Under the pieces are notes generated by a model. It was given only the letters and a program-made list of their open reading frames with translations. It did not search any database and had not been told where the DNA came from. Source: Dokdonella sp. (GTDB lineage Bacteria; Pseudomonadota; Gammaproteobacteria; Xanthomonadales; Rhodanobacteraceae). Taken from it: DNA of 64,000 nt. Location: contig NZ_JAHCAP010000009.1 in the NCBI RefSeq assembly GCF_019634815.1, positions 1 through 64,000 on the forward strand, read 5' to 3'. The position numbers and the translations under genes were made by a program. This document shows, in pieces, positions 1 through 8,582 of this stretch (position 1 is the stretch's first letter; each line of letters starts with the position of its first letter).

Positions 1-81
1 ACTTCCTGCATGTGCTTGCGGCCTCGCCGGTGCGGGCGTAGCGTGCCGCTCGCAGGGGCAGAAAGGAACCGGAGGTGCGAC

Positions 82-1443
82 ATGTGCGCATTCGGCAAGA
101 CCTTGTTCAGCGCTTCGCTCGCGCTCTGTCCCGAGGCGGCGGGTGCGGTCGATGAATACCGACTCGATGATGGCATCAAGGAATCGGGCATCGGTGTGCA
201 AAGCCCGAGCGCCAATTCCTTCGCCTGGCTCAACCGTTTCGTCGTGCAGCCCAACCACGAGACGATCACGGCAGTGCGCCTCGCATTCGGCGCGGGCCTC
301 GCCCAGCCCAACATTGCCAACGGGCAGCCGGTGACGGTGTATTTGTGGGATGACATCAGTCAGGATGGCAATCCTTCCGACGCCTGGGTGATTGCATCGG
401 CCATCGGCACCGTGCAGGGCAGCGGCACCAATGCCTACACCACGATCGCCTTCTCGCCGCCGGTGACCCTGCAGGTGGGGCGGAAATTCTTCGCTGGCGC
501 GATCATCAACTACAACGGTCAGGTTTTGGTCGGCAGCCTCGATACTGACGGTACGGATGACGCGCTGCCGTGGCCAGCTGCGTTGCACAGCTTCGTCGCT
601 TCCAGCGACAACGGCACGCCGGTCGATCCCAACGACCTGGACATGGCGCAGGGGCCGGTCGCCAGCGTGAGTTCGGCGATCTTCGGCGGCAGTGCCGATG
701 CAACCTGGATGATCCGGCTCAATGCTCCGCCGCCCAACACGGCTCAGCTCGACATCGCCCCGAATCCGCTCGACTTCGGCAACGTGGTCGTGGGGACGAA
801 CTTCGGCCCCTTGCTCGTGATGCTGCGCAGCGTCGGCACCGCAACGCTCGATGTGACGTCAATCTCCGCGCCGGTGCTGCCATTCTGGGCGCCACCCCCC
901 GGGAGCGGCCTTTGCCCGCCGCCGCCCTTCAGCCTTGCGCCTGGCGCGCAGTGCGCAGTCCATTACAGCATCGGCCCAACCGCGCTTGGTCCGGCCGCGG
1001 ATGTTGTCGACATCGTGAGCAACGCGCCATCCTCACCCGACACCTTGGCGCTGCAGGGCATGGGCATTTCCGGCCCGGCACCGCAGCCGACGATCACTCC
1101 CGCCAGCATCGATCTGGGTGAGGTCGATGTCGGCGACACGTCACTGGACATACCCATCACGATCGGCAACTTCGGTACTGCGGATTGGATCGTCCATGGT
1201 TTCCAAGTGACCAATCCGAGCTTGCCCGCCTCACCCTTTGTCGTGGACACGCTCAGCTGCCCACCGTTGCCCATCATCCTCGTTCCCGGAGGTGCTTGTG
1301 ACCTGGTCGCGAGATTCCAGCCCTACGATCATGGAGCATCGGCACGCACGTACGAACTGGTCGGCAACACGCCGCCCGGAAGCGTTTTGCTCACTTTGAA
1401 GGGGAAGGGCATGCTGTTCGGCGACGGTTTCGAGGTGCCATGA
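82..1443 (+). CDS. Exported protein with N-terminal beta-sandwich-like domain and two ASH/choice-of-anchor-D repeats
   Basis: Function unknown; a secreted or cell-surface role is inferred. The ATG at 82 is chosen because GGAGG at 71-75 precedes it; an in-frame ATG at 10 lacks such a site. Residues 1-22 look like a short, weak signal peptide. Residues about 24-215 form a domain that also occurs at the C-terminus of the protein at 61218-63050. Residues about 219-330 and 333-445 are two repeats of the ASH (HYDIN-like)/choice-of-anchor-D type, each opening with a Leu/Ile-Asp-x-Gly-x-Val-x-Val-Gly pattern. The protein ends in LFGDGFEVP, a copy of the F-x-x-G-F-E motif seen in four other exported proteins here. 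Its stop codon overlaps the start of the next gene (ATGA), so the two are probably co-translated. 453 aa. Confidence 0.72.
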   Translation: MCAFGKTLFSASLALCPEAAGAVDEYRLDDGIKESGIGVQSPSANSFAWLNRFVVQPNHETITAVRLAFGAGLAQPNIANGQPVTVYLWDDISQDGNPSDAWVIASAIGTVQGSGTNAYTTIAFSPPVTLQVGRKFFAGAIINYNGQVLVGSLDTDGTDDALPWPAALHSFVASSDNGTPVDPNDLDMAQGPVASVSSAIFGGSADATWMIRLNAPPPNTAQLDIAPNPLDFGNVVVGTNFGPLLVMLRSVGTATLDVTSISAPVLPFWAPPPGSGLCPPPPFSLAPGAQCAVHYSIGPTALGPAADVVDIVSNAPSSPDTLALQGMGISGPAPQPTITPASIDLGEVDVGDTSLDIPITIGNFGTADWIVHGFQVTNPSLPASPFVVDTLSCPPLPIILVPGGACDLVARFQPYDHGASARTYELVGNTPPGSVLLTLKGKGMLFGDGFEVP

Positions 1444-3005
1444 CGGCACGCTGGATGGAGATGTCAGACAAGTCGTGGCTGGGCGCCGTGCTCGGTTTGC
1501 TGGCGCCCGTGATTGCCGCCGGCTGCGAGCGTCCCGGTGACACGATTTTCGGCAGCGGCTTCGAGCGGCCGCCGCTGCATGCCTGGTACGTCGCGCCCGG
1601 CGGAAATGATTTCGCCGACGGCAGCGCCGCGGCGCCGTGGAAGACGATCCAGCATGCGGTCGACATGGTCGTGGCAGGGGAAGCCATCTGCGTGCGCGAG
1701 GGCGTCTACAACGAGCTGGTAACGATCACGAAGTCAGGTTCGCCTGCAGCCGGCCCGATCGTGCTGCAGGCGGTGCCGGGTGATGTCGCCGTCATCGATG
1801 GCGCGGGCTTGCCGATCCCGAACGGCCAGAACGGCCTCGTCACGCTGATCGATGTCAGCCATGTGGTCGTGCAAGGCCTGGAACTGCGCAACTACACCAC
1901 GACATCGACCAGCAAGGTACCGATCGGCCTGTACCTGACTGGCGCCGGGACGCAGATCCGCCTGCTGCGCAACCATATCCACGCCATCCGCAATAGCGGC
2001 AATGGTTGCGCCGCCAATGCCTTCGGACTCAAGGTCGATGGCACGCGCGCGCCGGCGTCGATCAACCAGCTCGTGATCGACGGCAACGACATCCACGATC
2101 TCGTGCTCGGCTGCAGCGAATCGTTCTCGCTGGATGGCAACGTCGAGCAGTGGACGATCAGCAACAACCTCGTGCATGACACCAACAACATCGGCATCGG
2201 CGCGATCGGCTTCGAGGGCGTGGCGCCCGACCCGGCATTCGATCAGGCACGTGACGGCGTGATCGCCGGCAACACGGTCTACAACATCTCTTCGTATGGC
2301 AATCCGGCCTACGGCAACGAATACGCTGCCGACGGCATCTATGTCGACGGCGGTACGCGCATCCTCATCGAGCACAATCGCGTGCACCATGTCGACCTGG
2401 GCATCGAGGTGGCGAGCGAGCACGCTGGCCGTACCAGCAGTGACGTGATTGTGCGCAACAACCTCGTCTACTTCGGCAATTCCGCCGGCATTTCGATCGG
2501 CGGCTATGCTGCCAACGTCGGCGGCAGCGAGCGCGTGAAGATTCTCGGCAACACCTTGCTGCGCAACGACCAGCAAGGCACCGGCTCGGGCGAGTTCCAG
2601 ATCCAGTACCACTCCAATGACAACCTGTTCGCCAACAATCTGGTGTTCGCAGGCTCGGGCGGCGTGCTGGTGAGCGCCTACACCGGCGATACAAGTGCCC
2701 CCGCCGTGCTCGACCACAATCTCTACTGGTCCGACGCTGGCGCGAGTGCTTCGAGCTGGGTGTGGCTTGGCGTCGAATATGACAGCCTTGCGGCCTGGCG
2801 CAGCGGATCGACGCAGGATGCCCATTCGCCGTGGGCGAACCCTCTGATGATCGACCTTGCCATGCCACGACCATGCGTTGCGGCCGGCTCGCCTGCCATT
2901 GATGCCGGCGCCGACCCCGGCAATGGCTTGGCGGGCCTGCTCGACTTCGACGGCAATCCGCGCATCCGCGGCAACGCGATCGATATCGGCGCCTGCGAGC
3001 ACTGA
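1440..3005 (+). CDS. Exported right-handed parallel beta-helix repeat protein (DUF1565-like)
   Basis: Probable secreted or lipid-anchored beta-helix protein of the pectate-lyase superfold; no catalytic assignment is possible. The N-terminus has a hydrophobic stretch (residues 13-28) ending in a Cys at 29 within an imperfect lipobox (I-A-A-G-C), so it may be a lipoprotein. IFGSGFE at 36-42 follows directly. From about residue 50 the 'WYVAPGGNDFADGS' opening typical of DUF1565 proteins appears, followed by many Asn/Gly/Val/Ile-rich rungs (for example IDGNDIHD, ISNNLVHD, IEHNRVHH) to about residue 480. The end (LLDFDGNPRIRGNAIDIGACE) is the usual terminal rung of such proteins. The start overlaps the preceding stop by four bases; ATGs at 1455 and 1461 are alternatives. 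521 aa. Confidence 0.8.
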   Translation: MTARWMEMSDKSWLGAVLGLLAPVIAAGCERPGDTIFGSGFERPPLHAWYVAPGGNDFADGSAAAPWKTIQHAVDMVVAGEAICVREGVYNELVTITKSGSPAAGPIVLQAVPGDVAVIDGAGLPIPNGQNGLVTLIDVSHVVVQGLELRNYTTTSTSKVPIGLYLTGAGTQIRLLRNHIHAIRNSGNGCAANAFGLKVDGTRAPASINQLVIDGNDIHDLVLGCSESFSLDGNVEQWTISNNLVHDTNNIGIGAIGFEGVAPDPAFDQARDGVIAGNTVYNISSYGNPAYGNEYAADGIYVDGGTRILIEHNRVHHVDLGIEVASEHAGRTSSDVIVRNNLVYFGNSAGISIGGYAANVGGSERVKILGNTLLRNDQQGTGSGEFQIQYHSNDNLFANNLVFAGSGGVLVSAYTGDTSAPAVLDHNLYWSDAGASASSWVWLGVEYDSLAAWRSGSTQDAHSPWANPLMIDLAMPRPCVAAGSPAIDAGADPGNGLAGLLDFDGNPRIRGNAIDIGACEH

Positions 3006-3070
3006 GAGCATGTGAAAGATTCTCCCGCCTGTCGGGAATACCGCCGAACGCCCTTGGCGACGGTGCGCTA

Positions 3071-3122
3071 CGGCAGCGGAACACGGCAGCGGAACACGGC
3101 AGCGGAACACGGCAGCGGAGCA
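3071..3122. repeat. Four tandem 13-bp units (CGGCAGCGGAACA)
   Basis: Three identical 13-bp copies at 3071-3083, 3084-3096 and 3097-3109, plus a fourth at 3110-3122 with one substitution (GCA for ACA). The same word recurs singly within the 88-bp repeats downstream (about 3183 and 4534), so it appears to be an expanded piece of that repeat. Confidence 0.85.
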
Positions 3123-3150
3123 AGCCCCGCTCTACGACGCAACGGGGTCT

Positions 3151-3241
3151 TGTAGAGCCGAGCTCGCTCGGCTCGAAGCGCACGGCAGCGGAGCAGGCAC
3201 GGGAGCGGAGCAAGCTCCGCTCTACGGGTGGTGGGTCTTGT
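3151..3241. repeat. 88-bp interspersed palindromic repeat, unit 1 (left of the IS element)
   Basis: One full unit runs from TGTAGAGCCGAG at 3151 to the next TGT at 3239, a period of 88 bp. It contains a palindrome around GAGCCGAGCTCGCTCGGCTC (3155-3174) and a second around GCGGAGCAAGCTCCGC (3205-3220), separated by GCACGGCAGCGG. A degenerate copy of the second palindrome also lies at about 3114-3135. This REP/BIME-like architecture is non-coding and fills the gap between the beta-helix gene and the IS. Confidence 0.75.
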
Positions 3242-3268
3242 TGAACCTGCCCCGCCAAAACGGACGCC
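3242..3268 (+). repeat. IS3 left terminal inverted repeat
   Basis: 27 bp beginning TGAACCTGCCCCGCC and ending CGGACGCC. It matches the reverse complement of 4475-4501 at 22 positions; the mismatches are at positions 9 and 14-17. Confidence 0.92.
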
Positions 3269-3304
3269 AAGAAGCGATACTTTGATTGCAACTTGGAGGT
3301 TCCC

Positions 3305-3598
3305 ATGCAACGTATTTCCCGTCGTCGCTTCACTGACGACTTCAAGGCCCAGGCGCTTGCCTTGGCGCAATCGGTTGGCCCGTCCAAAGCGGCTCGACAG
3401 CTGGACATGTCGTGCAAGACGCTCGAGAACTGGCTTGGTGCATCGCGTGCTGGACAGGCGCTGAGCTCGCCCTCACGCAAGCCTGTGAGCGATGTGGAGA
3501 GCGAGCTGGCGCGGCTGCGTGCGGAGAACGCCATGCTCAAGATGGAGCGTGAAATCCTAAAAAAAGCGACGGCGTTCTTTGCCAAGGAGTCCAAGTGA
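3305..3598 (+). CDS. IS3-family transposase OrfA (helix-turn-helix)
   Basis: DNA-binding half of the transposase, 97 aa. The ATG at 3305 follows GGAGG at 3295-3299. Residues about 5-45 match the transposase_8 helix-turn-helix ('RRRFTDDFKAQALAL ... SKAARQLDMSCKTLENWL'). The C-terminal part (ESELARLRAENAMLKMEREIL) is a leucine-zipper-like coiled coil for multimerisation. It ends in KKATAFFAKESK, typical of this family. The stop codon overlaps the GTG start of OrfB (GTGA at 3595-3598). Confidence 0.95.
   Translation: MQRISRRRFTDDFKAQALALAQSVGPSKAARQLDMSCKTLENWLGASRAGQALSSPSRKPVSDVESELARLRAENAMLKMEREILKKATAFFAKESK
3559..3565 (+). other. A7 slippery site for -1 programmed frameshifting
   Basis: Seven consecutive A residues are read as CTA-AAA-AAA-G in the orfA frame, matching A-AAA-AAA. 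A -1 shift here enters the orfB frame, and the intervening codons (3565-3594) contain no stop, so an OrfAB fusion transposase is predicted. This is the standard IS3 strategy. Confidence 0.8.
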
Positions 3599-4461
3599 GG
3601 TACGCCTTCGTCGCTCGGGAACGGACTCACTATCCGCTGGTCGTTCTGTGCCGCGTGCTCAACGTGTCGACCTCCGGCTTCCATGATTACCTGCACCGTC
3701 TGCGCCACGATGCTGCCGATGCCGATGCGGACGTGCGTGCCGACCTGCGTACGATCCATGCCGGCAGTCGTGGCACCTATGGCCGGCCGCGCATGGTGCG
3801 GGCACTGCGTGCCTGTGCCCACGCCGTGGGCCACAAACGAGTGGCGCGGCTGATGCGCGAGGAAGGCTTGCAGGGCAAGATCAAGGGCCGCTACAGGCCG
3901 CGTACGACCCACAGCAAACACGCTCGGCCGGTGGCCGAGAATCGACTGAATCGGCAGTTTGCCGTGCACAGCCCAACGCCAGCCTGGGTGGGCGATATCA
4001 CCTACATCCAAACCCGCGAAGGCTGGTTGTATCTGGCCACGGTCATCGATCTGCGCACCCGGCAGGTACTTGGCTACAGCTTGTCCGAGCGCATGCCAGA
4101 CGATCTGGTGCAGCAAGCGTTCCAGAATGCCTTGTCCGCCTCGCCGGTCGGTGCGGGCGTGCTGTTCCATTCCGACCGCGGCAGCCAATATGCCAGCGGC
4201 GACTTTGGCAAGCTGTTGACCGCGCACGGTTTCGTGCCGAGCATGAGCCGTAAAGGCAACTGCTGGGACAACGCGGTTGCCGAAAGCTTCTTCGCCACAC
4301 TCAAGAACGAGGAAGCAACCGGCGTATACCAATCGAAAGCCGCCGCATACGCAGCCATCGCCAGCTACATCCACGGCTTCTACAATTGCACCCGCCTGCA
4401 TTCGTCACTGGGCTATGTCTCGCCCAACGACTACGCGAAAAAGCTGAAGCAGGCTGCCTGA
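3595..4461 (+). CDS. IS3-family transposase OrfB (DDE integrase core)
   Basis: Catalytic half of the transposase, 288 aa from GTG at 3595 if read separately, or expressed as OrfAB by frameshift. An HTH_21-type segment lies in the first 100 residues ('IHAGSRGTYGRPRMVRAL', 'RVARLMREEGLQG'), followed by the rve integrase core with the DDE triad: D in WVGDITYI, D in FHSDRGSQY and E in NAVAESFFATLKNE. The C-terminal FYNCTRLHSSLGYVSP is also typical. No disruption is seen, so the element may be active. Confidence 0.95.
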   Translation: MRYAFVARERTHYPLVVLCRVLNVSTSGFHDYLHRLRHDAADADADVRADLRTIHAGSRGTYGRPRMVRALRACAHAVGHKRVARLMREEGLQGKIKGRYRPRTTHSKHARPVAENRLNRQFAVHSPTPAWVGDITYIQTREGWLYLATVIDLRTRQVLGYSLSERMPDDLVQQAFQNALSASPVGAGVLFHSDRGSQYASGDFGKLLTAHGFVPSMSRKGNCWDNAVAESFFATLKNEEATGVYQSKAAAYAAIASYIHGFYNCTRLHSSLGYVSPNDYAKKLKQAA

Positions 4462-4474
4462 CCAGATGCTTTAT

Positions 4475-4501
4475 GGCGTCCGTTCGCACGGGACAGGTTC
4501 A
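4475..4501 (-). repeat. IS3 right terminal inverted repeat
   Basis: 27 bp ending in CAGGTTCA on the plus strand, the partner of 3242-3268. The flanking TGT at 4502-4504 duplicates the TGT at 3239-3241. Confidence 0.92.
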
Positions 4502-4615
4502 TGTAGTGCCGAGCTTGCTCGGCTCGAAGCGCACGGCAGCGGAACAGGCACGGGGCGGAGCAAGCTCCGCTCTACGGGGTGATGGGTTTTGTGGAGCCGA
4601 GCATGCTCGGCTCGG
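4502..4615. repeat. 88-bp palindromic repeat, unit 2 and partial unit 3 (right of the IS)
   Basis: Continues the repeat split by the IS. Unit 2 starts with TGT at 4502 and the next TGT is at 4590, again 88 bp. Palindromes GCCGAGCTTGCTCGGC (4508-4523) and GCGGAGCAAGCTCCGC (4555-4570) repeat those of unit 1. Unit 3 keeps only the first palindrome (GAGCCGAGCATGCTCGGCTC, 4594-4613) before the similarity stops. The rest of 4616-4747 is the acnD upstream region; no clear promoter is seen beyond a weak CACAAT at 4683. Confidence 0.75.
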
Positions 4616-4747
4616 ATGCGGCAGTTGGCTCCGCGCCGCGTGTGCGTGCTGCGATTCCGACGGCGATCGACGCATGCTCTGGCACAATGGGCGGATGGTC
4701 CGCGCGCGTTCCACGCGCGGGCTCCCCGTCCATCGCCGATTGACGCC

Positions 4748-7366
4748 ATGCCTGCCATCAATTCCAGATTCCGCAAATCCTTGCCCGGCACTTCGCTGGA
4801 TTATTTTGACGCACGTGCCGCGGTCGAGGCGCTCAGGCCCGGGGCCTGGGCGGGGCTGCCGTACACCGCGCGCGTGCATGCCGAGAACATCGTGCGCTGC
4901 GCCGAGCCCGCGCGGGTCGACGCCTATCTGGGCCAGCTGATCGAGCGCAAGCGCGATCTGGATTTCCCGTGGTTTCCCGCGCGCGTGGTCTGCCACGACA
5001 TCCTCGGCCAGACCGCGCTGGTCGATCTGGCGGGCTTGCGTGAAGCCATCGCCGCGCAGGGCGGCGATCCGGCCCAGGTCAATCCGGTGGTGCCGGTGCA
5101 GCTCATCGTCGACCACTCGCTCGCGGTGGAGGCGCCGGGTTTCGACAAGGACGCATTCGCGAAGAACCGCGCGATCGAGGATCGGCGCAACGCCGACCGC
5201 TTCGACTTCATCGAATGGTGCCGGCTGGCCTTCAACAATGTCGACGTGATCCCGGCCGGCAACGGCATCATGCACCAGATCAACCTGGAAAGAATGTCGC
5301 CGGTGATCTACGTCCGCGATGGCGTGGCTTTCCCGGATACCTGCGTCGGCACCGATTCGCACACGCCGCATGTGGATGCACTCGGCGTGATTGCGGTCGG
5401 CGTGGGTGGGCTCGAAGCCGAAAGCGTGATGCTCGGCAATCCCTCGTGGATGCGCCTGCCCGACATCATCGCGGTGGAGCTGGCCGGTAAGCCTGGCCCC
5501 GGCATTACCGCCACCGACGTGGTGCTGGCGCTGACCGAATTCCTGCGTGCGGCGAAGGTGGTCGGCGCCTATCTGGAGTTTCGTGGCGAAGGCGCGGCGG
5601 CGCTCACGATTGGTGACCGCGCGACGATTTCGAACATGGCGCCGGAATACGGCGCCACCGCGGCGATGTTCGCGATCGACGGCAACACCCTGGACTACCT
5701 GCGCCTGACCGGGCGCGACGCCGCGCAAGTGGCGCTGGTGGAGACCTATGCCAGGCACTGCGGGTTCTGGGCCGATGACCTGCGCGATGCGCAGTTCGAG
5801 CGCACGCTGCATTTCGATCTCTCGACGGTCGTGCGCAACCTCGCCGGCCCGAGCAACCCGCATCGTCGCCTGCCGGTGAGCGCATTGCACGAACGCGGAA
5901 TTGCGGACGCGGCCAAGCTCGACGTCGCGCGCCGCGAAGAAGCGCAGGGCTTGATTCCCGACGGGGCGGTGATCATCGCGGCGATTACCAGCTGCACCAA
6001 TACCAGCAACCCGCGCAATGTGATTGCCGCCGGCCTGCTGGCGCGCAATGCCAACGCGCGCGGACTGACCCGCAAGCCGTGGGTCAAGACCTCGCTTGCA
6101 CCCGGCTCGAAGGCGGTGCAGCTGTATCTGGAAGAAGCCGGGCTGATGCCCGAACTCGAGCAACTCGGCTTCGGCATCGTCGGTTTTGCATGCACCACCT
6201 GCAACGGCATGAGCGGCGCGCTCGACCCGGTGATCCAGAAGGAAGTGATCGAACGCGACCTGTATGTCACCGCGGTGCTGTCCGGCAACCGCAATTTCGA
6301 TGGCCGCATCCATCCCTACGCCAAGCAAGCCTTCCTCGCCTCGCCACCCTTGGTGATCGCCTACGCCATCGCCGGCACGGTGCGTTTCGATATCGAAAAA
6401 GACGTGCTCGGCCTCGACCACGACGGCCAGCCGGTGTGCCTGAAAGACCTCTGGCCGTCCGATGCCGAGATCGACGCCGTGGTCGCTGCCAGCGTCAAAC
6501 CCGAGCAGTTCCGCAAGGTGTACGAGCCGATGTTTGCGGCGCGCGCCAAAGGCCACGCCAAGCCGCTGTACGACTGGCGGCCGATGAGCACCTACATCCG
6601 CAACCCGCCGTATTGGGAAGGCGCGCTGGCCGGCGCACGCACGCTGACCCACCTGCGCCCGCTCGCCGTGCTGGGTGACAACATCACCACCGATCATCTG
6701 TCGCCGTCGAACGCGATTCTGCCGAGCAGCGCGGCGGGCGAGTACCTCGCGCGCATGGGACTGCCCGAGGAAGACTTCAATTCCTACGCCACCCATCGCG
6801 GTGATCACCTCACCGCGCAGCGCGCGACCTTCGCCAACCCGAAACTCATCAACGAAATGGCGATCGTCGATGGGCAGGTGAAACAGGGTTCGCTGGCGCG
6901 CGTGGAGCCGGAGGGCAAGGTCATGCGCATGTGGGAGGCGATCGAAACCTACATGCAGCGCAAGCAGCCACTGATCATCATCGCCGGCGCCGATTACGGC
7001 CAAGGCAGCTCGCGCGACTGGGCCGCCAAGGGCGTGCGCCTGGCCGGTGTGGAGGCGATCGCGGCCGAGGGCTTCGAACGCATCCATCGCCAGAACCTGG
7101 TCGGCATGGGCGTGCTGCCGCTGCAATTCCAGCCCGGCACCACGCGCAAGACGCTGGCCATCGAAGGCACGGAAACCTTCAGCGTGCGCGGCACGCCGAC
7201 GCCGGGCGGCACCTTGACGCTGGTGATCGAACGCAAGAATGGCGAGCAGGTCGACGTTCCCGTCATCTGCCGCCTGGATTCCGACGACGACGTGACCACC
7301 TACACCGCCGGCGGCATCCTGCCGCGGTTTTCGCAGGAGTTTTTGGCGACAAGCCAAGGGAACTGA
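4748..7366 (+). CDS. acnD: Fe/S-dependent 2-methylcitrate dehydratase AcnD
   Basis: Aconitase-family enzyme of the 2-methylcitrate cycle for propionate breakdown; it dehydrates 2-methylcitrate to a 2-methylaconitate isomer that PrpF then processes. 872 aa, normal for AcnD. The sequence follows AcnD rather than AcnA (SLPGTSLDYFDARAAVEAL near the start; RKRDLDFPWFPARVVCHDILGQ). Three cysteines that bind the [4Fe-4S] cluster are at C416 (SCTNTSNPRN), C482 and C485 (CTTCNGMSG). The swivel domain is present near the end (GADYGQGSSRDWAAKG). The ATG at 4748 starts the conserved region. prpF follows after one base. No prpB, prpC or prpR lies in the window; upstream is the IS and repeat region. Confidence 0.92.
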   Translation: MPAINSRFRKSLPGTSLDYFDARAAVEALRPGAWAGLPYTARVHAENIVRCAEPARVDAYLGQLIERKRDLDFPWFPARVVCHDILGQTALVDLAGLREAIAAQGGDPAQVNPVVPVQLIVDHSLAVEAPGFDKDAFAKNRAIEDRRNADRFDFIEWCRLAFNNVDVIPAGNGIMHQINLERMSPVIYVRDGVAFPDTCVGTDSHTPHVDALGVIAVGVGGLEAESVMLGNPSWMRLPDIIAVELAGKPGPGITATDVVLALTEFLRAAKVVGAYLEFRGEGAAALTIGDRATISNMAPEYGATAAMFAIDGNTLDYLRLTGRDAAQVALVETYARHCGFWADDLRDAQFERTLHFDLSTVVRNLAGPSNPHRRLPVSALHERGIADAAKLDVARREEAQGLIPDGAVIIAAITSCTNTSNPRNVIAAGLLARNANARGLTRKPWVKTSLAPGSKAVQLYLEEAGLMPELEQLGFGIVGFACTTCNGMSGALDPVIQKEVIERDLYVTAVLSGNRNFDGRIHPYAKQAFLASPPLVIAYAIAGTVRFDIEKDVLGLDHDGQPVCLKDLWPSDAEIDAVVAASVKPEQFRKVYEPMFAARAKGHAKPLYDWRPMSTYIRNPPYWEGALAGARTLTHLRPLAVLGDNITTDHLSPSNAILPSSAAGEYLARMGLPEEDFNSYATHRGDHLTAQRATFANPKLINEMAIVDGQVKQGSLARVEPEGKVMRMWEAIETYMQRKQPLIIIAGADYGQGSSRDWAAKGVRLAGVEAIAAEGFERIHRQNLVGMGVLPLQFQPGTTRKTLAIEGTETFSVRGTPTPGGTLTLVIERKNGEQVDVPVICRLDSDDDVTTYTAGGILPRFSQEFLATSQGN

Positions 7367-7367
7367 C

Positions 7368-8564
7368 ATGAGATTCCCCCCGCAACGCAAAATCCCCGCC
7401 ACCTACATGCGTGGTGGCACGTCCAAGGGCGTGTTCTTTCGATTGCAGGACTTGCCTGAGGCCGCGCGCATGCCCGGCGCGGCCCGCGACGCCTTGCTGT
7501 TGCGGGTGATCGGCTCGCCCGACCCCTACGGCAAACAGACCGACGGCATGGGTGGAGCGACCTCCAGCACGTCCAAGTGCGTGATCATCGCGCCGGCCTC
7601 GGTGCCCGACCACGATGTGGACTATTTGTACGGCCAGGTCAGCATCGACTCGGCTTTCGTCGACTGGTCGGGCAACTGCGGCAACCTCTCCACCGCCGTG
7701 GGCCCGTTCGCCATCGCCAATGGCTTCATCCCTGCCGATCGCATTCCCGACAACGGCACGGTGACGGTGCGGATCTGGCAGGCAAATATCGGCAAGACCA
7801 TCCTCGCGCATGTGCCGATCACCGACGGACAAGTGCAGGAAACCGGCGAATTCGAAGTCGATGGCGTGACCTTCCCGGCGGCCGAGATCGTTCTCGAATT
7901 CATCGACCCGTCCGATGACGAGGGCGATGGCGGTTCGATGTTTCCGACCGGAAATCCAGTCGATGACCTCGACGTGCCCGGTCTCGGCACGTTCAAGGCC
8001 ACGATGATCACAGCCGGCATTCCCACCGTGTTCGTCAACGCCGCCGATCTGGGCTACGACGGCACGGAATTGCAGCCGGCGATCAACGAGGACAAGGCCG
8101 CGCTGGCACGCCTGGAAGCGATCCGCGTCGCCGGCGCGCTGCGCATGGGCTTGATCGAGAAAGCGGAGCAAGCCGCGACCCGCCAGCACACGCCCAAGGT
8201 GGCGTTTGTTGCACCGGCGAGAGCCTATGTCTCGTCTGCCGGCAAGGCCGTCGCTTCCGGCGACATCGACCTCAACGTGCGTGCGATGTCGATGGGCAAA
8301 CTGCACCACGCGATGATGGGCACGGCCTCGGTCGCGATCGCAACTGCCGCTGCGGTGCCGGGCACGCTGGTGAATCTCGCTGCCGGTGGCGGTGCGCGCG
8401 ATGCGGTGCGCTTCGGACATCCATCGGGCACGCTGCGCGTGGGCGCGTCGGTGGCGCAGGTCGAAGGACAGTGGCAGGTGACGCGGGCGGTGATGAGCCG
8501 CTCGGCGCGTGTGCTCATGGAAGGCGCGGTGCGCGTGCCGGCAAATGTGTTCGACAAGGTTTGA
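7368..8564 (+). CDS. prpF: 2-methylaconitate cis-trans isomerase PrpF
   Basis: Converts the product of AcnD into cis-2-methylaconitate so that an ordinary aconitase (AcnB) can hydrate it. 398 aa, typical length. It shows the family opening 'KIPATYMRGGTSKGVFF' and the 'YGKQTDGMGGATSSTSK' segment of the diaminopimelate-epimerase-like fold. A second conserved region is 'SGNCGNLSTAVGPFAI', with the family cysteine. It begins one base after the acnD stop, with GGGAA upstream, so the two form an operon, as is usual where AcnD replaces PrpD. Confidence 0.93.
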   Translation: MRFPPQRKIPATYMRGGTSKGVFFRLQDLPEAARMPGAARDALLLRVIGSPDPYGKQTDGMGGATSSTSKCVIIAPASVPDHDVDYLYGQVSIDSAFVDWSGNCGNLSTAVGPFAIANGFIPADRIPDNGTVTVRIWQANIGKTILAHVPITDGQVQETGEFEVDGVTFPAAEIVLEFIDPSDDEGDGGSMFPTGNPVDDLDVPGLGTFKATMITAGIPTVFVNAADLGYDGTELQPAINEDKAALARLEAIRVAGALRMGLIEKAEQAATRQHTPKVAFVAPARAYVSSAGKAVASGDIDLNVRAMSMGKLHHAMMGTASVAIATAAAVPGTLVNLAAGGGARDAVRFGHPSGTLRVGASVAQVEGQWQVTRAVMSRSARVLMEGAVRVPANVFDKV

Positions 8565-8582
8565 GCGTGGCTCGAATGGTCT

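Larger units (their letters stand above)
3242..4501 (+). mobile_element. Intact IS3-family insertion sequence, 1260 bp
   Basis: Bounded by 27-bp imperfect terminal inverted repeats (3242-3268 and 4475-4501; 22 of 27 positions match, both starting TGAACCTG when read inward) and flanked by the 3-bp direct repeat TGT (3239-3241 and 4502-4504). It contains orfA and orfB in the usual -1 arrangement and a run of seven A residues near the end of orfA. Everything needed for transposition looks intact. The insertion lies exactly at an 88-bp repeat boundary; removing the IS and one TGT restores a continuous repeat. Confidence 0.95.

Noticed and set aside
2365..4401. A 678-codon minus-strand frame spanning the beta-helix gene, repeats and the IS
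   Set aside because: It crosses the IS boundary, so cannot be an old gene, and mirrors three plus-strand genes.
4748..7366. General aconitase AcnA annotation
   Set aside because: N-terminal sequence, length and the prpF neighbour fit AcnD.
4499..7402. A 967-codon open frame on the minus strand opposite acnD
   Set aside because: High GC content leaves long open antisense frames. The plus strand encodes a complete AcnD and the antisense product has no recognisable domain.
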